Counted from the stretch's first letter, positions 34,642 to 43,432 are shown. The stretch: 64,000 bases of DNA from Geothrix sp. 21YS21S-2 (GCF_030846775.1 NZ_CP132910.1:1336001-1400000); one strand, 5' to 3'. Program-made: numbers and translations. The notes: generated by a model not told the origin, from the letters alone.

Positions 34642-35637
34642 TCACAGCTCCAGGAGGTCCAGGACGTGCCGCTCCACGCGGCGGTTCTCGCCCTCGAACG
34701 GGAAGTCGTGGATGTGCAGGGCCGGGTTGAAGTTCAGCTCGATGACGCCGTAGGTGGCGGCGGAAGGTTCGCGCTCCACGTCCTCGATCAGCATGTCCAC
34801 CCCGCAGATGCGGGCCCCCACGGCCGCGGCCGCGGCCACGGCCAGTTCTGAGTAGCCGGGATGGATCCGGTCCGTGAAGTCCAGGCTGTCGCCGCCGGTG
34901 CTGATGTTGGAATTGGGCCGGAGCTCGACTTCGCGTCCCGCTTCCGGCACGGACGCGAACGTGAGCCCGGCGAGGCGCAGGTGCGCCGCCTCCTCGGGGC
35001 CCGTGCGGAGCTTCTCCAGGGGACTCCGGTAGCCCTTGCCGCGCAGGGGGTCCTCGTTCTTTTCCGCGATCAGTTCCGCGACGGAATGCCGGCCGTCGCC
35101 CAGGACCCGCGCCGGCACGCGGTGCAGGATGGCCCGCACCGCGTCCCCGATCACCAGGAAGCGGAATTCCCGCCCCGGGATCAGCTCCTCCACGAGGATC
35201 GTGCCGTCGGCCGCCAGGGCCGTCTCCACCGCCTTCAGGTATTCGGCTTCGGACACGGGCGCCGGCAGCATGGAGACGCCGATCCCGAAGTTGGTGGTGT
35301 TGGGCTTCACCACCGTGCCCCGGGACCGCCACCGCGGGAAGTCGGCCCCGGCGGCCTCCAGGCTGGCGTAGTCCCCGCCTTCCGGAACCCGGATCCCCGC
35401 CTCGGCGAGAAGGAGCTTGGTGACCTTCTTGTTCTCCATGATCAGCGGACTCACGTAGGTGTCCGCCGAGGTGCGGGTGGCCTGGCGGAGGTACTCCACC
35501 CGCCCCGCGCCCCGGATGCGGATGAAATTGGACGGCGCGTCCAGCACCTCCACCGCGTGGCCCCGCGCCTGGGCCTCCCTGATCACGAGCTGGGTGGAGA
35601 GTTCCAGTTCCTCATACCCCGGCGTAGTCCAGTGCAT
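34642..35637 (-). CDS. GshF-type ATP-grasp glutathione synthetase domain protein
   Basis: 331 residues corresponding to the C-terminal half of bifunctional GshF: LELSTQLVIREAQARGH, NFIRIRG, TSADTYVSPLIMENKKVTK, ATP-grasp GTVVKPNTTNFGIGVS, ILVEELIPGREFRFLVIG and the metal-binding end VIELNFNPALHIHDFP. It should join glycine (or another amino acid) to gamma-Glu-Cys. In GshF this domain is fused to glutamate-cysteine ligase; here it is a separate gene that overlaps the gshA 3' end by 26 nt. The exact acceptor amino acid cannot be told from sequence. Confidence 0.87.
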   Translation of the reverse strand: MHWTTPGYEELELSTQLVIREAQARGHAVEVLDAPSNFIRIRGAGRVEYLRQATRTSADTYVSPLIMENKKVTKLLLAEAGIRVPEGGDYASLEAAGADFPRWRSRGTVVKPNTTNFGIGVSMLPAPVSEAEYLKAVETALAADGTILVEELIPGREFRFLVIGDAVRAILHRVPARVLGDGRHSVAELIAEKNEDPLRGKGYRSPLEKLRTGPEEAAHLRLAGLTFASVPEAGREVELRPNSNISTGGDSLDFTDRIHPGYSELAVAAAAAVGARICGVDMLIEDVEREPSAATYGVIELNFNPALHIHDFPFEGENRRVERHVLDLLEL

Positions 35638-36913
35638 GGCTCACTCCTTTCGGAAATTGATTCGCGATGTGCAGGCCGAAGGCCGTCCAGTCCATCCCCG
35701 AGGCCTCGAACAGCGCCGCGAGCCGGGCCGAGGGCAGAAGGGAGGGCCTGGCCACCCGGGCCCGGTAGCCGTCCAGGGCCCGGAGGTGGCGGCCCCCGGG
35801 CTCCAGGCCGTCCAGCGCCAGGGCCCAGCGTTCGAGTTCATCCAGGCGGGTTCCCAGGCCCCCCGCGAGGGCCGGGTCCAGGGCGCGGGGATCCATGCGC
35901 GCAGCCCGGGCGGCCCGGTCCAGGTCCTCCCCCAGCACGGCCGTGGGCCGGGGCTCCGTGGGCCGCGCCAGGCCGTCCAGGATGAAGAGGTGCATCAGCC
36001 GGAGGCCGTCCTCCGAAACGCCCGTGGGCGTGAAGGGATCCACGTCCAGGAACCGCAGCTCCAGGTAGCCGGCCCCCCGGCGGGACAGGGCCTGGAGCCC
36101 CGACTCCCCGGCCCGGGCCGCCTGGCGCAGGCGGATGGGCGCGTAGAATTCCTTCTCCGTCTGGAAGACGTTGCCGTTGAGCTGCAGGACCCGCCCGTCC
36201 CGCACCAGGCCCAGGGCCGTGAATTCCGGGGAGACGGTCCCCAGGCCCCGGCGGATCCCGTCGAGGTAGGCCTTGGTGGACGTGAGGTCCAGGAACGGCA
36301 GGAACCCGGCCCGGGCGTAGCCGCGCGGTCCGTTGCGGTGGGAGACGGCCAGGGGTCCGCCCTCGGCCGTCACCGGGGAGGCCCCGAAGAGGATGGAGAA
36401 CCAGGCCAGGTCCCCGTACAGGTTCCGGGCCAGCCGGAGCTGGAAGCTGTCCTCGCCTGCGCCCAGCGGGGTGTGCCCGGCGAGCCAGCCTTCCATGGCC
36501 GGACCGAAGGACGTGTTGAGATGCACCCCGCTGATCATCTGCCGCGCCTTGCCGTGGCGCAGGGCCAGCCCTTGGCGATACAGGACGGCCCGCCGGCCCA
36601 GGGCGGCCACGGGGATGCCGGCGTCCTCCGGGAGCCGCGGTGGCATGCTGAAGGGCCAGAGGCGCTCTGGATGGACCGCCGCCCGGGCCTCCCGGGTCAG
36701 GCCTTCCAGCTCCCCCATCACCCGGCCGATGGACGGGAGCGGGTCCGTGACGATCTCCAGCATGGTTTCGGCGAAGTCCCGGGTGAACGGGCCCGGCCGG
36801 AGGGCCGCGGGGTGGGGCTCCGGGCTGAGCTGGCCATCGGGAAGCATGCGGTGGGTCTCCCGTTCCACACCCCAGCGGAAGTCCAGGAAGGGCATTTCCT
36901 CGTGTCGGGTCAT
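35612..36913 (-). CDS. gshA: glutamate--cysteine ligase
   Basis: 433 residues. Forms gamma-glutamylcysteine, the first step to glutathione. Recognisable by the N-terminal RWGVERETHRML and ETMLEIVTDP, MISGVHLNTSF, RNGPRGYA and YLELRFLDVDPF motifs of the type 1 (GshA/GshF N-terminal) family; length is a little under E. coli GshA. ATG 36913 is preferred over an upstream in-frame ATG at 36961, which lies in the operator. First gene of the five-gene operon and divergent from the ArsR regulator. Confidence 0.9.
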   Translation of the reverse strand: MTRHEEMPFLDFRWGVERETHRMLPDGQLSPEPHPAALRPGPFTRDFAETMLEIVTDPLPSIGRVMGELEGLTREARAAVHPERLWPFSMPPRLPEDAGIPVAALGRRAVLYRQGLALRHGKARQMISGVHLNTSFGPAMEGWLAGHTPLGAGEDSFQLRLARNLYGDLAWFSILFGASPVTAEGGPLAVSHRNGPRGYARAGFLPFLDLTSTKAYLDGIRRGLGTVSPEFTALGLVRDGRVLQLNGNVFQTEKEFYAPIRLRQAARAGESGLQALSRRGAGYLELRFLDVDPFTPTGVSEDGLRLMHLFILDGLARPTEPRPTAVLGEDLDRAARAARMDPRALDPALAGGLGTRLDELERWALALDGLEPGGRHLRALDGYRARVARPSLLPSARLAALFEASGMDWTAFGLHIANQFPKGVSHALDYAGV

Positions 36914-36940
36914 GGCGAAGGTCTCCACGGACAAATATGT

Positions 36941-36970
36941 CAACTTTTTTTGACATGTCAAGAAAAGTTG
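36941..36970. promoter_or_regulatory. 30-bp palindromic operator between gshA and arsR
   Basis: CAACTTTT and AAAAGTTG flank a central TTGACATGTCAA; the whole 30 bp is palindromic except one mismatched pair. It lies in the 89-nt gap between divergent gshA and the ArsR-family gene, where an ArsR dimer site controlling both would be expected. Confidence 0.75.
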
Positions 36971-37002
36971 AAATGACCCCGTTCCGACCTATGATTCTAG
37001 GC

Positions 37003-37389
37003 ATGGACGAACTCGTCACCATCGCGGCTGCCCTGGGGGACCCCCTCCGGCTCAAGGTCCTGGACCTGCTGGCCGCGGGCCGCTCCAGGCCCTGCTGCTC
37101 ACCCGAGCACCCGGACGCCCCCGTGTGGGTGTGCGCCTGCGACCTCGCGGCCGAACTGGGCGGGCTGGCGCATTCCAAGCTGGCGTACCATCTCGGCCAG
37201 CTCCGGGCCGCCGGCCTTGTCCGGGAGCAGCGCAAGGGCAAGTGGGTCTATTACGCCATCAACGAGGACGCGCTCGCGGCCTTCACCCGGAACCTGTTCA
37301 CCCGGTGGGGCGCGGACCGGGCCAAGGCCGGTCCGGGCGGGGAAGAAGGATGTCCGGCCGCGGGTTGCCGTCCGGCTCTGGAAACCTGA
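37003..37389 (+). CDS. ArsR-family regulator, cysteine-rich
   Basis: 128 residues. Winged-helix core (LGDPLRLKVLDLLAAG, SKLAYHLGQLRAAGLVREQRKGKWVYYAI). Cysteines 31, 32, 44 and 46 (RPCCSPEH...WVCACDL) lie before and in the recognition region and two more near the C-terminus (EGCPAAGC), suiting a thiolate metal, metalloid or redox sensor. It is divergent from the glutathione operon across the 30-bp palindrome and probably represses it. ATG 37003 begins at the usual ArsR start; ATGs at 36973 and 36991 are possible. Confidence 0.88.
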   Translation: MDELVTIAAALGDPLRLKVLDLLAAGRSRPCCSPEHPDAPVWVCACDLAAELGGLAHSKLAYHLGQLRAAGLVREQRKGKWVYYAINEDALAAFTRNLFTRWGADRAKAGPGGEEGCPAAGCRPALET

Positions 37390-37439
37390 TCAGGAACCTG
37401 TCGACACTGCCCAATTAAGCCGGGAAGACCCCGAGCGCA

Positions 37440-37972
37440 TTAGTAATGGCCTAACCTGAATGAGTAATTGGGTTGTACAAATATTGGCAAGGTCGAAAAC
37501 CAGAGTTTGCATCCTGGAGCAACCATACCGAGACGTTTCCTGACCGACACCATGTTGGAGAAACTCCCATCATCAGGATACGTACCGAAATATTCTGAAA
37601 TACTTCCGTCACGACGAATGGTCGGGAACGGTAGGATCCAAAGGCGTTGTTCCAGGATAGTGCGCCAAAACCGTTCGATGCGGCGGTTTCCAGGGAACTT
37701 AAATGGGCTAGGTTGGCGGGCGGCTTGAACCCTTGCCCACAACCCACCATGCAATGGGTGTTTGTTGTCGTTATTTGTGAAAATACTAAACGCAAGGCGC
37801 AGATAAGCAGAAGGGCAGCCAACCCAGTCCACCTAATGCAAGGTTTGCGCTCGGGTCCGACTGGTAGTATTGGGATTCCTCTCCCTTGGGGTGGACCGTC
37901 AGGCAAGTGGAACCTTTCAAACAACTTATCAAACTCATCCAAGATGGCCCCGGGATCAAAGAGGGGGATCAA
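37440..37972 (-). pseudogene. decayed or frameshifted hypothetical membrane protein gene
   Basis: A minus-strand frame from TTG 37972 (GGAGG about 9 nt upstream) encodes a soluble start (DPGAILDEFDKLFERFHLPDG), one membrane helix (WTGLAALLLICALRLVFSQI) and a tail to 37451. From about 37700 a second minus frame, ending 37440, looks more protein-like (RRIERFWRTILEQRLW, YFGTYPDDGSFSNMVSVRK). I infer a gene broken by a frameshift, or one of the frames is chance. Base composition is clearly lower in GC than the rest of the window. No family recognised. Confidence 0.35.
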
Positions 37973-38045
37973 TTACCCAAGCCTCCAGAGAGCCCAGTAG
38001 CATTCGGACATAAGGGATTCCAACAGAGCCGGCCAAGTGCCCACG

Positions 38046-38117
38046 GGGATCAATCGGGATCAATTGGGATCAATCGGGATCAATTGGGATCAATTGGGAT
38101 CAATCGGGATCAATCGG
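38046..38117. repeat. 10-bp tandem repeat, unit CAATYGGGAT
   Basis: Six full units from 38051 to 38110 with C or T at the fifth base, a half unit before and a partial unit after. The 10-bp period is one helical turn. It lies between the stop of the AlbA_2 protein gene (38154) and the decayed gene upstream end (37972). Confidence 0.9.
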
Positions 38118-38153
38118 AACCCCTTGGGGAGCATCCGCCTTGTACCTACGCCA

Positions 38154-39806
38154 TCACCTAGGGCCGGCAAGCTGATAAGTGGCGCCCCGGGTTTTCCCAT
38201 CCCTCTGCAGGCGGCCCGATTCAACCAGGCGCGCCAAAAGCTTTCGGGCTTGGTTCGGGCTGAGACCACATAGCTCCATCACATCGGCACGGCGAAGGAT
38301 GCCCTGGGTCTCCACCAGCTTTAGTACCATCTCCTCATGCCGGATTGGCTCGATCCCCGACTGACGGACGTAGGCGGCGCTCTGCCCGGAATTCCTGTAG
38401 AGCCGCGAGCTCAGTGTGTAGATCCGGTGGGTGGTGCCATGGGCCTCGACCAGGCCGTTCTCCACCAGGCGCTCCAAAACCGGTCTGGCGCTCGCTTCTG
38501 CCCGCTGCATGGCCCTGGCCAAATCCGCCGTTCCACGCCTCCGGTCCCGTTTCAGGGTGGCCAGGACGATCAGCGCCTCCAGGGGCAGGAGCGCGCCCAG
38601 GCGCTTCTCCTCCGTCAAGACGTTCTCCAGGAAAGCCAGATCCGCCTTTCCGCCGAACAGTTTCACGACGACGGCTGTGGCCCCAGTGGCTGAGTAGTCC
38701 GGCGCCGGCCGCCCGAAGCGGAGCAGCCCCTCGAAGATCAGGTCCACCCCCCGGCCTGTCCGCTCAGCAATACCGATCCGCTTGATGGCATCAGCTAAGC
38801 AGGGGTTGCGCGGGGTGGGGCGGACGGTGAGGATGTTGTCCGGGTTCACACCCGCAGGAAACCCGCCCGGGTTGCTGATGGTGATGCCGTCGTTTTCCCA
38901 GACGAAATGGACGGTACCGAGGCGGGTGAAATCACGATGGATCAAGGCATTCACCAGGGCTTCCCGGAAGCCGCGCCGGTCGAAGTTGGGCACGGGCACC
39001 CGGAACAGGCCGGAATTCAATTCCTGCTCCTCATAGCGCAGGGCGAATTGTTCGTCCAGGTATTGGAAGGTCTTAAGTAGGGGCCAGCGCATGAATGCGT
39101 TCACCCGAACGTCGGTTCCATCGAGGACCTGGAAGGCCGCCTCATGGGTGGACAGGTGGGCCTTGAGGGCCCTCTCCCGGCCCAGGATCAGGAGGCCGGC
39201 CACCGTAGGGACCTGCCTTCCTCCTTGGGCCACCGTCAGGTTCAAGGCCTCGTCCAGGGCCTGGTCGTCCAGGTTGAGCAAGGCTGCGTCCCCCCGGAAC
39301 AGCTCGATCATGTTGCGCAGGCGCACCCGTTCGAGGGGATCAAGGTCGTCCGCGGAGGCGGTCTCCACCGGCAGGGCGGAGAAGTCCAGGATCCCCAGGT
39401 CGCCCTGGCGGGTGAGGTAGTCGCCGGGGTACATAGGCGCATTCTCTGGCTTGCCGTCCGACCGGAGTTGCCGGCGAACGACGAGCCCGCCAGCGGTGGC
39501 GACGATGCGCATGGCCTTCGAGACGGTGATCCTGGCGACCTTCACCGGCCCCTGCTCGATAAGCTCGGTCTGGACCGCCAGTGGCGGCCGGGTCAGGCTG
39601 GCCACCATGCCTGGAAGTCCACCAAGCCCGAGGTGATTGGCGTGGAGGCCGGTGGGCGACCCGTCGTCCTCGACCCCCAGGAACACCTCGCCACCCTCGG
39701 CATTGGCCATGCCGACCAGGGCCTCCACCAGCTCGTGGTCGGGCAAACCCTTCCGGTCGGACTTGAACTCGACGGTCAGGGTTTCACTGGAGGGAATCAG
39801 GGTCAC
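38154..39806 (-). CDS. AlbA_2 (Schlafen-type) and HATPase_c_4 domain putative regulator
   Basis: About 550 residues. N-terminal AlbA_2 domain (TVEFKSDRKGLPDHELVEALVGMANAEGGEVFLGVEDDG), a central HATPase_c_4 fold (FREALVNALIHRDFTRLGTVHF, ISNPGGFPAGV, GIAERTGRGVDLIFEG) and winged-helix segments at the C-terminus (LRRADVMELCGLSPNQARKLLARLVESGRL). The family is annotated as ATP-dependent DNA-binding or RecG-like regulators and is common near mobile and defence islands. GTG 39806 is favoured by TGAGG upstream; TTG 39842 is an alternative. Composition is a little less GC-rich than the core genes. Confidence 0.8.
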   Translation of the reverse strand: MTLIPSSETLTVEFKSDRKGLPDHELVEALVGMANAEGGEVFLGVEDDGSPTGLHANHLGLGGLPGMVASLTRPPLAVQTELIEQGPVKVARITVSKAMRIVATAGGLVVRRQLRSDGKPENAPMYPGDYLTRQGDLGILDFSALPVETASADDLDPLERVRLRNMIELFRGDAALLNLDDQALDEALNLTVAQGGRQVPTVAGLLILGRERALKAHLSTHEAAFQVLDGTDVRVNAFMRWPLLKTFQYLDEQFALRYEEQELNSGLFRVPVPNFDRRGFREALVNALIHRDFTRLGTVHFVWENDGITISNPGGFPAGVNPDNILTVRPTPRNPCLADAIKRIGIAERTGRGVDLIFEGLLRFGRPAPDYSATGATAVVVKLFGGKADLAFLENVLTEEKRLGALLPLEALIVLATLKRDRRRGTADLARAMQRAEASARPVLERLVENGLVEAHGTTHRIYTLSSRLYRNSGQSAAYVRQSGIEPIRHEEMVLKLVETQGILRRADVMELCGLSPNQARKLLARLVESGRLQRDGKTRGATYQLAGPR

Positions 39807-39842
39807 GGAATGCCTCAGTCCATTGTAGCCATTTGCACCCAA

Positions 39843-40241
39843 ATGGTTCTGGGCCCCCGGAGAGATTCACCCCTTCAGAATTGTGGTAAAAACTGTCCGT
39901 TTATAATGTGCGCACGGAATAACTTCCGCCTGAGCGCGGCGGAATAGGTCGACCGAGGCTCTCACACCGCCTCAAGCAGCCAACTGGTTTTACAACCCGC
40001 TTTGAGAAAACGGCACGCAGCTTGGCGGCCAGGTTGCCATGGCCTGCATCTTGGTCTGGTTGAAGGTCTGATCGGCCTGTCCAGGGTGGGTCGGGCGACC
40101 CCTCGGAAGGAAGGAACAGAACGTTGGGCTTGCCCGGTGCCTCGGGGCCGCTCGCGGCCAGTCCCATAATTGAACCGAACAGCCTTGTCCTGACGGCACG
40201 GATTGGAAAGGCCCCGACCGCATAAACATGACAAACGCGTT
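39843..40241. other. intergenic stretch, no gene seen
   Basis: About 400 nt of reduced GC between the AlbA_2 gene and the rhodanese gene. Short minus-strand frames exist but have no start signals or domain character. I see no RNA or repeat I can name. Confidence 0.5.
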
Positions 40242-40661
40242 CTAGTTCCGCGGCTTCAAGACACAGGGGCAGGCCCCGTAGAGGAGGGCCGCGGGATCGG
40301 TGGCCAGGGGCAGCCCCGCATCATCCCAGGCGAGCATGCCCCCGTTGAGGCAGGCGATGCGCTCGATCCCGGCCGCCCGCAGGGTGGCCGCCGCGGCCTT
40401 GGTGTAGACGCCCGAGGAATCCGCCAGGATCAGCAGGCGGTCCCGGGGGATCCCGGCGAGGTGGCCGGCCAGGTCGGAATGGCAGATGTGAATCTGCTCG
40501 GGGACGTCGAAGGCCTTCATGGCCACCAGCTCATCCATGCGCAGGTCCACCAGGAGGGCCCCCCGCCGGAGTGCCTCCAGGGCTTCCCCGGGCGCCAGGA
40601 ACCGAAGGCCCTGGATGACCCTTCCCGCCTGGGCGGCTTCCTTCGGATCCGGGGTTTCCAT
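40242..40661 (-). CDS. rhodanese-fold protein lacking the active-site cysteine
   Basis: 139 residues with the rhodanese outline: ALLVDLRMDEL (CH2A-like), the central strand and loop LLILADSSGVYTKAAAATLRAAG, and the end ACLNGGMLAWDDAGLPL. The active-site loop normally reads CxxGxR; here ADSSGVYT has no cysteine, so sulfur transfer by the usual route is not possible. A C-terminal CPC pair (YGACPCVLKPRN) may be a metal or redox site. It is divergent from modA by 52 nt. Role unknown. Confidence 0.75.
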   Translation of the reverse strand: METPDPKEAAQAGRVIQGLRFLAPGEALEALRRGALLVDLRMDELVAMKAFDVPEQIHICHSDLAGHLAGIPRDRLLILADSSGVYTKAAAATLRAAGIERIACLNGGMLAWDDAGLPLATDPAALLYGACPCVLKPRN

Positions 40662-40713
40662 ACCTCGATTCTACCGTTACCCGATTCCGGCCACCCTACC
40701 CTATCCTGGGTCC

Positions 40714-41523
40714 ATGCGCGAAGTTCCATCCTGGACGTGCCGGCGGGCTTTCAACGGCGCCCTGCTGCTGTTGACCCTGCTGTTCGCCGGGTGTCACCGC
40801 TCCAGGCCCGAGGAGCCCCCCACCATCGCCGCGGCGGCGGACCTCCAGTTCGCCCTGGAGGAGATCGCGGACCGGTTCCGGCGCGACACCGGGCGGACCG
40901 TCCGCTTGTCCTTCGGGAGCTCAGGCAATGCCGCCCGGCAGATCGAACAGGGAGCCCCGTTCCAGCTTTTCCTCTCCGCGGACGAGGCCTTCGTCCGGCT
41001 TCTGGCCCAGTCCGGCCGGACGCTCGACGAGGGCACGCTCTATGCGACCGGGCGGATCGGGATCTTCGTGCCGGCGGGCTCGCCCCTCAAGGCGGACGGG
41101 ACCCTCCAGGACCTGCGGGCCGCGCTGGAGGGGGCCCGGGTTCAATCCTTCGCCATCGCCAATCCCCAGCACGCCCCCTACGGGAAACGGGCCCAGGAGG
41201 CGCTGGAGAAGGCCGGGCTCTGGACCGCCATCCGGCCCAGGCTCGTCCTGGGCGAGAATGTCGTCCAGGCGGCCCAGTTCGCCGTGTCCGGCAACGCCCA
41301 GGGCAGCATCATCGCGTACTCCCTGGCCAGCTCCCCGGCCTTCGCCGGCAAGGGCCGGTTCGACCTCATCCCTGAATCCTTCCACCAGCCCCTGCGACAG
41401 CGCATGGTGCTCCTCCGGGGGGCGGGGGCCACCGCGCGCGCCTTCCATGCGTACCTCCAGCAACCGGGGGCCCGCGCCATCCTGCGGCGCTACGGCTTCC
41501 TGCTGCCCGGCGAGCGGGGTTGA
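40714..41523 (+). CDS. modA: molybdate ABC transporter substrate-binding lipoprotein
   Basis: 269 residues. Lipoprotein signal with lipobox LFAGC (Cys about residue 27), then the ModA pattern: TIAAAADLQFALEEIADRF, SFGSSGNAARQIEQGAPFQLFLSAD, and GENVVQAAQFAVSGNAQ. Captures molybdate or tungstate in the periplasm. ATG 40714 is chosen at the signal peptide. First gene of modABC. Confidence 0.93.
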   Translation: MREVPSWTCRRAFNGALLLLTLLFAGCHRSRPEEPPTIAAAADLQFALEEIADRFRRDTGRTVRLSFGSSGNAARQIEQGAPFQLFLSADEAFVRLLAQSGRTLDEGTLYATGRIGIFVPAGSPLKADGTLQDLRAALEGARVQSFAIANPQHAPYGKRAQEALEKAGLWTAIRPRLVLGENVVQAAQFAVSGNAQGSIIAYSLASSPAFAGKGRFDLIPESFHQPLRQRMVLLRGAGATARAFHAYLQQPGARAILRRYGFLLPGERG

Positions 41524-41525
41524 CC

Positions 41526-42191
41526 ATGGACTGGACCGCCCTGGGGCTCTCTCTGCGACTGGCGGCCTGGACCGTGGCCCTCCTGCTGCCCGTGGGCGTG
41601 CTCCTGGGGCGGTTCCTCGCCCGGGCCCGCTTCCGCGGCAGGAGCCTCGTGGAGGCGGCCGTGGCCCTGCCCCTGGTGCTGCCACCGACGGTGCTGGGCT
41701 ACTACCTGCTGGTGTCCTTCGGCGCCAGGAGCCCCCTGGGCTCGCTCTACGCCTCGCTGGCCGGCAGGACCCTGGCGTTCTCCTTCGAGGGCCTCCTGCT
41801 GGCTTCGGTGCTCTTCAACCTGCCTTTCGCGATCCAGCCCATGCAGCGGGCCTTCGCGGCCATTCCAAGGTCGGTGTTGGAGGCCGCCGACTGCTGCGGC
41901 CTCTCGCCCTGGCGCAGGTTCCGGCGCATCGAACTGCCGCTGGCCTGGCCGGGGATCCTGAGCGCCCTGGTGGTGACCTTCGCCCACACCCTGGGCGAAT
42001 TCGGGGTCGTGCTCATGGTCGGCGGCAACATCCCCGGGGAGACCCGGACCGTCGCGATCGCCATCTACGACCGTACGCAGGCCTTCGACCCGGCCGGCGC
42101 GGGGGCGATGGCGCTGGCGCTCCTGCTGATCTCCATGGGCGCCATCGCCCTCTCGTACGCCACCACCCGCGGCCGGGACACCCATGTCTGA
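41526..42191 (+). CDS. modB: molybdate ABC transporter permease
   Basis: 221 residues, about five membrane helices. The EAA-loop (EAADCCGLSPWRRFRRIELPLAWPGI) that contacts ModC and the FAHTLGEFGVVLMVGGNIPGETRT motif typical of ModB are present. Starts 2 nt after modA and overlaps modC by 8 nt. Confidence 0.95.
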   Translation: MDWTALGLSLRLAAWTVALLLPVGVLLGRFLARARFRGRSLVEAAVALPLVLPPTVLGYYLLVSFGARSPLGSLYASLAGRTLAFSFEGLLLASVLFNLPFAIQPMQRAFAAIPRSVLEAADCCGLSPWRRFRRIELPLAWPGILSALVVTFAHTLGEFGVVLMVGGNIPGETRTVAIAIYDRTQAFDPAGAGAMALALLLISMGAIALSYATTRGRDTHV

Positions 42192-43296
42192 TCCGGGGCT
42201 GCACGTCCGGGCCGAGCAGGCCGGCCCCATCCCGCTGGCGGCGGAGTTCCATTGCGCCCCGGGTGAGATCCTCGCCCTGGTCGGGCCGTCCGGGGCGGGC
42301 AAGTCGACCCTGCTGCGTGCCGTGGCGGGCCTGGTCCGGCCGGCCCGCGGCCGCGTCTCGGTGGGCGCGGAGACCTGGTTCGACAGCGCCGAAGGTATCT
42401 GGGTGCCCACCCGCCGCCGGCGCGTGGGGTTCGTGTTCCAGGACTACGCGCTCTTTCCCCACCTCACGGCCCTGGAGAACGTCCTGGAGGCCACGGGCGG
42501 GGCCGACCGCGAGGCCCAGGCGCGGCACTGGCTGGACCGGGTCCATCTCCAGGGGCTGGAAGCCCGCAGGCCCAGCCGCATGTCCGGGGGCCAGCAGCAG
42601 CGGGTCGCCATGGCCCGGGCCCTGGCCCGGCAACCGGAAGTTCTCCTCATGGATGAGCCCTTCTCGGCGGTGGACCGCGTCACCCGCGAGAAGCTCTACC
42701 TGGAACTGGCCACCCTCCTGCGGGGCCTCGCCATTCCCATGGTCCTGGTGACCCACGACCTGGATGAGGCGGCGATGCTGGCCTCCCGCATGGTGGTGCT
42801 TTCCAAGGGGCGGACCCTGCAGGCAGGCGCCCCGGAGCAGATCATGGGAGCGCCCCGCTCCGTGGAGGTGGCCCGCCTGCTGGGCAACCGGAACATCCTG
42901 CCGGCGGTCGTGAAGGCGGTCAACCTTGAAAAGGGCAGCCTGGTCCTGGACTGGAACGGACTCGACCTGATGGCCGCGGCCGGACCCGGGTTTGTCGTGG
43001 GGCAGCCCGTCACGTGGGTCATCACCCCCGGGGACGTGGTGTTCCGCCGTCCCGGCTACCCGGAGGACCGCCCCGCCCATACCTATGTCAATGGCCGCAT
43101 CGCCTCGCTGCTGCGCCATGGCGACCTGGTCCGGGCCGTCCTGGAGGTCCAGGCCCCCGCCGCCGGCCACCTGGAGTTCTCCACCTCCCGCCATCTGGCC
43201 GAACGGGGCGGCCTCGCGCCCGGAGCCGAGGCCCGGATTGCGCTCCCCGCCGGGCGAATCCGGGTATTTCCCGAGGACCCCGGTCCTATGCCTTGA
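42184..43296 (+). CDS. modC: molybdate ABC transporter ATP-binding protein
   Basis: 370 residues. Walker [11 protein letters not shown]-loop [12 protein letters not shown], signature [15 protein letters not shown], Walker [14 protein letters not shown]-loop LVTHDLDEA. The C-terminal 80 residues form a TOBE/MOP domain for molybdate sensing ([20 protein letters not shown]). It ends 11 nt inside the small minus-strand ORF. Molybdenum supply would serve respiratory oxidoreductases. Confidence 0.94.
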   Translation: MSDPGLHVRAEQAGPIPLAAEFHCAPGEILALVGPSGAGKSTLLRAVAGLVRPARGRVSVGAETWFDSAEGIWVPTRRRRVGFVFQDYALFPHLTALENVLEATGGADREAQARHWLDRVHLQGLEARRPSRMSGGQQQRVAMARALARQPEVLLMDEPFSAVDRVTREKLYLELATLLRGLAIPMVLVTHDLDEAAMLASRMVVLSKGRTLQAGAPEQIMGAPRSVEVARLLGNRNILPAVVKAVNLEKGSLVLDWNGLDLMAAAGPGFVVGQPVTWVITPGDVVFRRPGYPEDRPAHTYVNGRIASLLRHGDLVRAVLEVQAPAAGHLEFSTSRHLAERGGLAPGAEARIALPAGRIRVFPEDPGPMP

Positions 43297-43432
43297 CCTT
43301 GGCCGCAACGGCCTCGTCGATGAGGGTGCTGCCCTTTTCGACCCCGAACCGGGTCAGCTCCAGGGGCGTGCAGGGAAGGTCGAACCGCTTGAACGGCTTT
43401 CGTCCGCAGGCGGCGGGCCAGCCGTCCAGCAT
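43286..43432 (-). CDS. possible 48-residue protein coupled to CcdA
   Basis: Its ATG (43432) shares a base with the ccdA stop in a TGATG arrangement, the usual sign of translational coupling. The peptide has two cysteines (AACGRKPF and DLPCTPLEL) and ends [20 protein letters not shown]. No family recognised. It overlaps the modC 3' end by 11 nt on the other strand, so it could be chance. Confidence 0.4.
   Translation of the reverse strand: MLDGWPAACGRKPFKRFDLPCTPLELTRFGVEKGSTLIDEAVAAKVKA

Noticed and set aside
38046-38117. CRISPR array
   Set aside because: The unit is 10 bp with no spacers and no cas genes; it is a simple tandem repeat.
39901-40234. Three short minus-strand frames in the island
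   Set aside because: Mutually overlapping, no ribosome site, no domain features, mixed residue composition typical of noncoding DNA.
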